A stretch of 64,000 nt of DNA. Source: DASXKD01 sp963734725. GTDB taxonomy: Bacteria; Actinomycetota; Actinomycetes; Streptosporangiales; Streptosporangiaceae. The stretch covers positions 1-64,000 of the forward strand of contig CAVTIX010000019.1 in assembly GCA_963734725.1 (NCBI GenBank). The letters are read 5' to 3'. The position numbers and the translations under genes are program-made. Shown piece after piece: positions 57,404 to 64,000 of this stretch; position 1 is the first letter of the stretch; every line of letters starts with the position of its first letter. The notes below the pieces were generated by a model. That model was not told the origin of the DNA and did no database searches. It saw only the letters and a program-made list of their open reading frames with translations.

Positions 57404-60165
57404 TGGAGTCGGCAGAGATCGTCCGCCGTTTCCTGACCTATTTCGAGCAGCAGGACCACGCGATCGTGCCCTCGGCCAGCCTGGTCGCCGAAGACCCCAC
57501 GCTGTTGTTCGTCGTCGCCGGGATGCAGCCGTTCAAGCCGTACCTGCTGGGCCAGCAGACGCCCCCGTGGAAGCGGGTGGCCGACGTGCAGAAGTGCCTG
57601 CGCACCCTGGACATCGAAGAGGTCGGCAAGACCACCAGGCACGCCACCTTCTTCCAGATGCTCGGCAACTGGTCGTTCGGCGACTACTTCAAGGAGAAGA
57701 TGATCCCGTTCGCGTGGGAGCTGCTGACCCGGCCCGAGGCGGACGGCGGGTTCGGCTTCCCCGAGGAGCGGCTGTGGGCGACCGTGCTCCCCGACGACAC
57801 CGAGTCCTTCGGGATCTGGCGGCACGTGATCGGCCTGCCGGAAGACCGCATCCAGTTCCGCGGCCTGAAGGACAACTACTGGCATATGGGCGTGCCCGGG
57901 CCGGGCGGCCCGTGCTCGGAGATCTACTACGACCGCGGGCCGGAATACGGCCGCGACGGCGGCCCGGAAGCGGATGAGGACCGTTTCCTGGAGATCTGGA
58001 ACCTCGTCTTCATGCAGGACGTGCTCAGCGCGGTCCGGGCCAAGGACGACTTCGACGTCGAGGGCCCGCTGCCGTTCAAGAACGTGGACACCGGCATGGG
58101 CCTGGAGCGGATGGCCTCCATCCTGCAGGGCGTGGACAACCTCTACGAGATCGACACCACCTGGAAGATCCTCGACCGGGCCGCCGAGCTGACCGAGCAG
58201 AAGTACGGCGCGGATCACCGCAGCGACGTGGCGCTGCGGGTGGTCGCCGACCACGTCCGCAGCGCGGTCATGCTGGTGGCGGACGGTGTGCTGCCCAGCA
58301 ACGAGGCGCGCGGCTACGTGCTGCGCCGGATCCTGCGCCGCAGCATCCGCAACCTGCGGCTGTTGTCCGGTGGGCAGCGCGGCGGCGGGGGCGGCATGCC
58401 GTCCCGCCGGGACGCGGAGAACGAGCGTTACCTGCACGAGCTGACCGGCGCCGCGATCAGCGCGATGGCCCCGCAGTTCCCCGAGCTGACCGCCGACGCG
58501 CCGAAGATCCACGCGGTGATCGACGCGGAGGAGGCGGCGTTCGCCGCGACGCTGCGCACCGGGTCGGCCATCTTCGACGCTGCGGCCGGTGAGGTCAAGC
58601 GGCGCGGCGGCGCGGCGCTGTCCGGTGACCAGGCCTTCCAGCTCCACGACACCTATGGGTTCCCGATCGACCTGACCCTGGAGATGGCCAGCGAGCAGGG
58701 CCTGTCCGTGGACGAGGACGGGTTCCGCCGGCTCATGGCCGAGCAGCGCCGCCGGGCCAAGGACGACTCGCAGGCCAAGAAGACGGGCAACGCCGACGTC
58801 TCGGTGCTCACCGCCCTGCTGGAGCAGGCCGGGAGGGTCAGCTTCACCGGGTATGAGGAGTTCTCCGGCGAGGGAACGGTCGTCGGGCTGCTGGTGAACG
58901 GCGCGTCGGTGCCGACAGCGGGCGCGGGCGCCGAGGTGGAGGTGGTGCTGGACCGCACCCCCTTCTACGCCGAGGGCGGCGGCCAGCTCGCCGACACCGG
59001 CACCATCAAGACGGCAGGGCCGACCGGCGGCGCGGGCAGCGAGATCGAGGTACGCGACGTGCAGTCGCCGCTGCCGGGCCTGATCGTGCACCGTGGCGTG
59101 GTGACCGAGGGCGAGGCCGCGGCGGGCGCGCCCGCCTACGCGGAGATCGACGTGGAGCGGCGCCGGGCGGTGTCCCGCTCACACACCGCGACCCACCTCA
59201 TCCACCGCGCGTTCCGCGGCGCGCTCGGCGAGTCCGCCGCCCAGGCCGGCTCGGAGAACTCGCCGGGACGGCTCAGGCTCGACTTCACCGCCGCGGGCTC
59301 GGTCCCGCCGTCGGTGCTGCGCGACGTCGAAGAGGAAGTCAACACCGTGCTCATCGACGATCTCGCGGTCCGCGCGTTCATCGCGCCGCTGGAGGAAGCG
59401 CGCGCGATGGGGGCGCTCGCGCTGTTCGGCGAGAAGTACGGCGATGAAGTCCGGGTGGTGGAGGTCGGCGACTACTCCCGTGAGCTGTGCGGCGGCACGC
59501 ATGTCGTGCGCTCGGGCCAGCTCGGGCTGGTGAAGATCCTCGGGGAGTCGTCCATCGGATCGGGTGTCCGCCGAGTCGAAGCGCTCGTCGGCACGGACGC
59601 GTTCCGGTACCTGGCGACCGAGAGCCTGCTGGTGAGCCAGCTATCCGAGCAGCTCAAGGCGCGCCGTGAGGAGCTGCCCGAACGGGTCTCCGCCCTGGTC
59701 ACCAGGGTCCGCGACGCGGAAAGGGAGCTGCAGCGGCTGCGGTCCGCGCAGTTGCTCGGCGCCAGCGGCGACCTGGCCGCCCGCGCGGAGGACATCGGCG
59801 GGGTGGCATTCGTCGCGCACCGGGTGCCCGACGGGACCAGCGCCGACGGGATCCGCACGCTCGCTCTCGACGTGCGCGGCCGGCTGCCCGACCGGCCCGC
59901 GGTCGTGGTCGTGGCCGGCGTCCCCGCGGACCGACCGTCCATCGTGGTCGCGGTCAATGACCGCGCACGCGAGCGCGGCCTGGCGGCAGGCGGCCTGGTC
60001 AAGAAGGCCGCCGGTCAGCTCGGTGGTGGCGGCGGCGGCCGTGACGACGTGGCCCAGGGCGGCGGAGCGCCACTCGGCGACGGCGCCGTGACAGCGGTTG
60101 ACGAGGCATTTAACGTGGTAAGAACGGTTGTAAGAGACATAGCGGGACATGGTGGCGTAGCTTGA
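57403..60165 (+). CDS. alaS: Alanine-tRNA ligase
   Basis: 920 aa. Class II core (FLTYFEQQDHAIVPSASLVA, LFVVAGMQPFKPYLLGQ, GNWSFGDYFKEKMIPFAWEL), tRNA-recognition domain (NEARGYVLRRILRRSIRN), an editing domain with zinc ligands RSHTATHLIHRAF and SRELCGGTHVVRSGQL, and a C-terminal DHHA1-type domain with a Gly-rich loop (GGGGGRDDVAQGGG). Charges tRNA-Ala and deacylates Ser/Gly-tRNA-Ala. Immediately followed by ruvX (4 bp). Confidence 0.97.
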   Translation: MESAEIVRRFLTYFEQQDHAIVPSASLVAEDPTLLFVVAGMQPFKPYLLGQQTPPWKRVADVQKCLRTLDIEEVGKTTRHATFFQMLGNWSFGDYFKEKMIPFAWELLTRPEADGGFGFPEERLWATVLPDDTESFGIWRHVIGLPEDRIQFRGLKDNYWHMGVPGPGGPCSEIYYDRGPEYGRDGGPEADEDRFLEIWNLVFMQDVLSAVRAKDDFDVEGPLPFKNVDTGMGLERMASILQGVDNLYEIDTTWKILDRAAELTEQKYGADHRSDVALRVVADHVRSAVMLVADGVLPSNEARGYVLRRILRRSIRNLRLLSGGQRGGGGGMPSRRDAENERYLHELTGAAISAMAPQFPELTADAPKIHAVIDAEEAAFAATLRTGSAIFDAAAGEVKRRGGAALSGDQAFQLHDTYGFPIDLTLEMASEQGLSVDEDGFRRLMAEQRRRAKDDSQAKKTGNADVSVLTALLEQAGRVSFTGYEEFSGEGTVVGLLVNGASVPTAGAGAEVEVVLDRTPFYAEGGGQLADTGTIKTAGPTGGAGSEIEVRDVQSPLPGLIVHRGVVTEGEAAAGAPAYAEIDVERRRAVSRSHTATHLIHRAFRGALGESAAQAGSENSPGRLRLDFTAAGSVPPSVLRDVEEEVNTVLIDDLAVRAFIAPLEEARAMGALALFGEKYGDEVRVVEVGDYSRELCGGTHVVRSGQLGLVKILGESSIGSGVRRVEALVGTDAFRYLATESLLVSQLSEQLKARREELPERVSALVTRVRDAERELQRLRSAQLLGASGDLAARAEDIGGVAFVAHRVPDGTSADGIRTLALDVRGRLPDRPAVVVVAGVPADRPSIVVAVNDRARERGLAAGGLVKKAAGQLGGGGGGRDDVAQGGGAPLGDGAVTAVDEAFNVVRTVVRDIAGHGGVA

Positions 60166-60169
60166 GACT

Positions 60170-60694
60170 GTGCTACAGCCCCCCCGTAGTGCAGGCACGC
60201 CCCTGGACGCGCGGGCCAGGAGCGTGAGAAGTGGCGTCAGGCTCGCCATCGACCTCGGGTCGGCACGCCTCGGAGTGGCCCGTTGCGACCCGGATGGCCT
60301 GCTGGCCACCCCGCTGGCGACCGTGACGCGCGGCCGCGGCGACCTGGACAGGCTCGCGGCCTTGGCCGCTGAGCACGACGCCATCGAGGTCATCGTCGGG
60401 TTGCCGACCGGCCTGTCCGGCCGCGCGGGCGCTGCCGCCGCCGGGGCCAGGACGTTCGCCGAGTCCCTCGCCGCCCGGCTGGCGCCGCTGCCGGTGCGGC
60501 TGGTTGACGAGCGGTTCACCACCGTGCTCGCCCATGACGCGCTGCGCCAGGGCGGCCGGGGGTCACGGGAGCGCAAGGCACACGTGGACAAGGCGGCGGC
60601 GGCTCTGATCCTGCAGGGGGCATTGGATGCAGAGCGCTCCACCGGCGCGCCCGCGGGCGAGCTGGTGGCGTCGTCCCCCGGAGCCGGGGGATGA
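60170..60694 (+). CDS. ruvX: Holliday junction resolvase-like protein RuvX/YqgF
   Basis: 174 aa: the RNase H-like core is LAIDLGSARLGVARCDPDG, EVIVGLPTGLSGRAGAAA, VRLVDERFTTVLAHDAL and the C-terminal VDKAAAALILQGALD (catalytic Asp positions present). Thought to act in pre-16S rRNA maturation and/or Holliday junction processing. Start GTG at 60170 gives a short N-terminal extension. Overlaps mltG by 4 bp (ATGA). Confidence 0.92.
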   Translation: MLQPPRSAGTPLDARARSVRSGVRLAIDLGSARLGVARCDPDGLLATPLATVTRGRGDLDRLAALAAEHDAIEVIVGLPTGLSGRAGAAAAGARTFAESLAARLAPLPVRLVDERFTTVLAHDALRQGGRGSRERKAHVDKAAAALILQGALDAERSTGAPAGELVASSPGAGG

Positions 60695-63117
60695 CGCGCC
60701 ATCGCAGGGATGACGACGACGGGCTCGACGGGGACGCGCCGTGGCGCGCCAGAGACTACGGCCGGGCCGCCCGCCCGCCTGACGCGGCTGATTACTCCCC
60801 GGCGCCCGGTGGCGGCCCCGCGGGCGCGCCGCGCCCGGCCCGGGGCGTCCTAGGCACCTCCAGCGGGCGGGACGACGGGCCGGGAGAGGAAACCGGACCG
60901 CCCTGGGGGCGCACCCCCCCGTGGGATCAGCCCGGCTGGGACGAGGCGACACCTGCCCAGCGCAGGCTGCGCGACGACAACGCGCACCCGTCGGGGCCGC
61001 TCCCGCAGGTGTCCTCCGGGCCACTGCCCCGCCTGTCATCCGAGGCGTGGCCGCCGGCGGTCTCCGGGCCGCCGGTTCCGGCGGAGGCCTGGCCGCCCGG
61101 CGAGCCTGGTTACACCGGCGGCCGCCGGGAGGACGCCAGCTACTTGCGCACCGGCTTTCCCGATCCGCGGTACGCCGGGGCCGATGCCCGGCACCGCGGG
61201 GACGGGGATGCGGACTACGCAGAACGGCGCCTGCCCGGCACCGGCGCCGCCAGCGGCGAGCATCCCTCCCAGGGCGGCGGCGCGGGCGGTTCCGGTTATC
61301 CGGGGCCGGACCCGGACTACGACGACACCGGCTACCACGACAGCTTCCCGTCGCGCGGCGGCTACTCGCGCGAAGATTACGAGCCCGGGTACCCGGGCGA
61401 GTCCGGCTACTCCGGGGGGTCCGGCTACCCGGATGAGCCCGGCTACCCGGGGGAGGGCTACCGCAACGAGGGCGACTACCCCGCCGGAGACTATCCCGCC
61501 GAGCCCGGCTATGCCCCGGAGGACTACGGCCGCGACGACTACCCCGGACAATCCGGCTACCCGGGCGAAGCTGGCTACCGGGGCGAAGGCGGCTATCCGG
61601 GCGAAGCTGGCTACCGGGGCGAAGGCGGCTATCCGGGCGAAGCTGGCTACCGGGGCGAAGGCGGCTATCCGGGCGAAGCTGGCTACCGGGGCGAAGCCGG
61701 CTATCCGGGCGAAGCTGGCTACCGGGGCGAAGCCGGCTACCCGGGCCAGGATGACACCGGCTATCAGGCCGCTGATGACTACGTGCCCGGCCGTGACCAG
61801 GCACAACCCCCGCGCGACCGGTACGGCCTCCCGCACCAGGATGATCCCGATGATCATGGATATGGCGACGCCGGGGGCCGGCACGACGAGGACGAGGACC
61901 GCGGCCTGGCCTGGGGGGATGACGAGTACGACAGTGGCGTCCTGCCCGGGTTCCGCGAAGACGCCGGTCACCAGCGCGCCGCCGCCCCCGCTCCGGCGCC
62001 CAGCCGGCCCCGGCCGGGCCATGGCGGCCCGGACCGGCCGCGCGGCGGAAAGCCCAAGCGCAAGAGCGCCATGCGCCGCGCCGCCGGGTGGATCGCGCTC
62101 ACCGTCCTGGTGATCATCCTCGTTGTCGCCGGTGGTGGTTTCTACCTCTTCTGGCATAACTACCTGCACCCGCCGGACTACTCGGGCTCAGGCACGGGCA
62201 CTGTCAGGGTCCAGATCACGTCCGGCGAGACCGCCACTCAAGTCGGCCAGCAACTGGTCAACCTGGGCGTGGTCGCGAGCGTACGGGCCTTCTCCAACGC
62301 GGCCAAGGCGAGCGGCCACGGCAGCTCGCTGGAGCCGGGCTACTACCTGCTGCACAAGCACATGTCCGCTGCGCAGGCGTTCGCGCTGCTGCTGAAACCC
62401 TCGTCCAGGATTCAGCTCAAAGTGGTGATCCCCGAGGGGATGCGGCTGTCGGAGATCATCACGGCCCTCGGCAAGGCCACCGAGGACCCGAAGGGATACC
62501 AGCAGGCGATCAAGGACGTCTCCGCCCTGCACCTGCCCTCCTACGCCAAGGGCAACCCGGAGGGGTACCTGTTCCCCGCGACGTACCCGGTCCAGCCCGG
62601 CACCCCACCGATCCAGGTGCTGCAAGCCATGGTGCAGCGCTTCAAGCAGGAGGCGCAGGCCGACGACCTGGCTGCGGCGGCGGCGCACGGCCAGATCAGC
62701 GAGGGCGACGCCATCATCGTCGCCAGCCTCGTCCAGGCGGAGGGCAAGCGCCCGCAGGACCTGGCGAAGATCGCCCGGGTGATCTACAACCGGCTGAACG
62801 CAAAGATGGCCCTCCAGCTGGACACCACCGTGCTGTACGCGCGGGACTCGCGGGCCGCCGACGTGACGGTCGCGCAGACCCGGAGCACCAAGTCCGCCTA
62901 CAACACCTACCTGCACGTCGGGCTGCCGCCCGGGCCGATCGACAGTCCGGGCCACGCCGCCATCAAGGCGGCGCTGCACCCGACGCCGGGCCATCACGAC
63001 TGGCTCTATTTCCTTACGGTGAACCCGAAAACCGGCCTGACCAAGTTCACCAGCAGCTTCGCGGTGTTCCAGACCTACGAGCAGGAGCTGGCCGCCTACA
63101 ACGCGAGCCACCACTGA
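60691..63117 (+). CDS. mltG: Endolytic murein transglycosylase MltG with long repeat-rich cytoplasmic domain
   Basis: 808 aa, about twice the usual size. Residues 1-450 are hydrophilic and disordered, with eleven GY(P/R)GE(A/G)-type hexapeptides around 289-354. One TM helix (GWIALTVLVIILVVAGGGFY, about 467-488) precedes the extracytoplasmic YceG domain: LVNLGVVASVRAFSNAAKA, VIPEGMRLSEIITAL, KGNPEGYLFPATYPVQPG, the catalytic-Glu segment IIVASLVQAEGKRPQDLAKI, and STKSAYNTYLHVGLPPGPID. Cleaves nascent peptidoglycan strands, terminating glycan elongation. Long Pro/Gly/Tyr-rich N-termini are known in actinobacterial MltG, but the perfect repeat here is notable. Confidence 0.94.
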   Translation: MTRHRRDDDDGLDGDAPWRARDYGRAARPPDAADYSPAPGGGPAGAPRPARGVLGTSSGRDDGPGEETGPPWGRTPPWDQPGWDEATPAQRRLRDDNAHPSGPLPQVSSGPLPRLSSEAWPPAVSGPPVPAEAWPPGEPGYTGGRREDASYLRTGFPDPRYAGADARHRGDGDADYAERRLPGTGAASGEHPSQGGGAGGSGYPGPDPDYDDTGYHDSFPSRGGYSREDYEPGYPGESGYSGGSGYPDEPGYPGEGYRNEGDYPAGDYPAEPGYAPEDYGRDDYPGQSGYPGEAGYRGEGGYPGEAGYRGEGGYPGEAGYRGEGGYPGEAGYRGEAGYPGEAGYRGEAGYPGQDDTGYQAADDYVPGRDQAQPPRDRYGLPHQDDPDDHGYGDAGGRHDEDEDRGLAWGDDEYDSGVLPGFREDAGHQRAAAPAPAPSRPRPGHGGPDRPRGGKPKRKSAMRRAAGWIALTVLVIILVVAGGGFYLFWHNYLHPPDYSGSGTGTVRVQITSGETATQVGQQLVNLGVVASVRAFSNAAKASGHGSSLEPGYYLLHKHMSAAQAFALLLKPSSRIQLKVVIPEGMRLSEIITALGKATEDPKGYQQAIKDVSALHLPSYAKGNPEGYLFPATYPVQPGTPPIQVLQAMVQRFKQEAQADDLAAAAAHGQISEGDAIIVASLVQAEGKRPQDLAKIARVIYNRLNAKMALQLDTTVLYARDSRAADVTVAQTRSTKSAYNTYLHVGLPPGPIDSPGHAAIKAALHPTPGHHDWLYFLTVNPKTGLTKFTSSFAVFQTYEQELAAYNASHH
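61555..61752. repeat. In-frame 18-bp tandem repeat in mltG
   Basis: Eleven 18-bp units, GGCTAYCSGGGCGAAGSY, arranged as alternating 36-bp dimers, encode GYPGEA/GYRGEG hexapeptides. Units are nearly identical at DNA level, with 36-bp periodic third-base differences, so the array expanded recently by dimers. The last unit (GYPGQD) is divergent. Confidence 0.9.
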
Positions 63118-63151
63118 GGCCGCCGCCCGGGTGCTCTAAGCTCCACGGGAC

Positions 63152-63973
63152 ATGAAAGCCGCGGTCCTCGGCGCGCCCGTCGCGCATTCGCTGTCGCCGG
63201 TGCTGCACCGTGCTGCCTACCAGGCGCTCGGCCTGACCGGCTGGTCGTACGAGGCGATCGAATGCGACGCGGCACGGCTGCCCGCGGTGCTGGACGGCTG
63301 CGGGCCCGGCTGGGCCGGGCTGTCCCTGACCATGCCGCTCAAGCGCGCCGTGCTGCCACTGCTCGATCACATCGACCCGCTGGCCCGCGAGGTGGGCGCG
63401 GCCAACACGGTCGTGTTCACCGGCGGCCGGCGCCACGGGCACAACACCGACGTGCCCGGCATGATCGCCGCGCTCGCCGAAGCCGGGGTCACCGGCCTCC
63501 CCGGGCCCGCGACGGTGCTGATTCTCGGCGGCGGCGCTACGGCCTGCTCCGCGCTGGCGGCGGTGCGCGGCCTCGGCGCAGCGCAGGCCACCGCGGCGGT
63601 CCGCGACCCGGCCCGAGCCCGGGACCTGGTGGCCGCCGCCGCCCGCCTCGCCGTCGGCCTCACCCTCACCAGCTTCGACAAACCCGAAGTCACCGCCCCC
63701 GACGTGCTCATCTCCACGGTCCCCGCCGGCGCCGCTGATTTTCATGCAGAACGAATCGCCGGTGGCGCCCTGGCCCCCCGGCGCCTGTTGGACGTGGTTT
63801 ACCATCCCTGGCCGACCCCGCTGGCGGTCGCCGCTCGCGCGGCTGGCATCCCCGTGGCCGGCGGCTTCGCGCTGCTCCTGCACCAAGCCGCCGGCCAGGT
63901 AGAGCTGATGACCGGCAAGCCAGCCCCACTGCCCGAGATGCGAGCCGCTGGCGAATCCGCTCTAAACGTCTAA
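63152..63973 (+). CDS. aroE: Shikimate dehydrogenase
   Basis: 273 aa. LGAPVAHSLSPVLHRAAYQA (substrate Ser-x-Ser), GLSLTMPLKRAVLPL (catalytic Lys), GAANTVVF, HNTDVPGMIAAL (Asp), the NADP-binding LILGGGATACSALAAVRGLG, and GGFALLLHQAAGQVELMTG identify AroE. Reduces 3-dehydroshikimate. Directly follows mltG (34-bp gap), the usual order before aroC in actinobacteria. Complete within the window. Confidence 0.95.
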   Translation: MKAAVLGAPVAHSLSPVLHRAAYQALGLTGWSYEAIECDAARLPAVLDGCGPGWAGLSLTMPLKRAVLPLLDHIDPLAREVGAANTVVFTGGRRHGHNTDVPGMIAALAEAGVTGLPGPATVLILGGGATACSALAAVRGLGAAQATAAVRDPARARDLVAAAARLAVGLTLTSFDKPEVTAPDVLISTVPAGAADFHAERIAGGALAPRRLLDVVYHPWPTPLAVAARAAGIPVAGGFALLLHQAAGQVELMTGKPAPLPEMRAAGESALNV

Positions 63974-64000
63974 CCCTTCGGCTGCGGAATACCTGAGCAC

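Noticed and set aside
1..64000. tRNA or rRNA genes
   Set aside because: No cloverleaf with a plausible T-loop GGTTCRANNCC in context, and no rRNA-like stretch, was noticed. A covariance-model scan would settle this.

Overview
The window is a very high-GC chromosomal segment of an actinomycete (Actinomycetota). Evidence for this: the thrS-HIT-pgsA-patA-pimA-pdxS-pdxT-yebC-ruvCAB-yajC-secDF-apt-relA order is the one known from Streptomyces and Mycobacterium; the phosphatidylinositol-mannoside genes are present; GTG starts are frequent; and several promoters look leaderless. I cannot fix the genus. A Streptosporangiales-type soil actinomycete fits best, but that is inference.

Region 1 (1-14,100) is accessory. 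It holds a large LuxR-family ATP-binding (LAL) regulator, a two-TM SHOCT protein, a formylglycine-generating enzyme overlapping the wreck of a SRPBCC gene, a lipoprotein, an unusual HTH/Clp-N/ClpX-zinc-finger protein behind a promoter covered by two operator-like palindromes, a BNR-repeat protein coupled to a Gly-Gly-ending MoaD-like protein, a decayed NUDIX gene, a DrrAB-type ABC exporter with a GbsR/MarR-type repressor and a 36-bp palindromic operator, and a VOC protein. Minisatellites lie between several of these genes.

Region 2 (14,150-26,900) is a nearly complete purine-degradation (uricolytic) island: a three-subunit xanthine dehydrogenase, an AtzF/allophanate-hydrolase-C-terminus-like gene (frameshifted), a PucR regulator, allantoicase, allantoinase (frameshifted), OHCU decarboxylase, 5-hydroxyisourate hydrolase, urate oxidase and an 8-oxoguanine/guanine deaminase-like amidohydrolase. 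Together they would take xanthine to urate, to allantoin, to allantoate and to ureidoglycolate plus urea.

Region 3 (26,930-63,973) is conserved core: a GPP34 protein, thrS, HIT, an EF-G-like GTPase, the PIM genes, pyridoxal-phosphate synthase (pdxS/pdxT) with an orphan ClpC-type N-domain gene between them, yebC, ruvCAB, yajC-secD-secF, apt, relA, a DUF349 gene, a cyclophilin, a metallo-beta-lactamase-fold hydrolase, aspS, rarA, a DUF948 gene, alaS, ruvX, mltG and aroE.

The most interesting signal is a family of five interspersed repeats (168-234 bp), all inside operons and all in the direction of transcription. Each begins at the stop codon of the upstream gene and ends in the Shine-Dalgarno sequence of the next gene: XDH>AtzF-like, uraD>uraH, uox>deaminase, pimA>LemA-like and ruvA>ruvB. 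A separate 178-bp MITE-like element with imperfect terminal inverted repeats lies between rarA and the DUF948 gene. Four otherwise good genes carry single-nucleotide frameshifts next to short G/C runs, including the normally essential secD, so sequence or assembly indels must be considered before calling any of them true pseudogenes.
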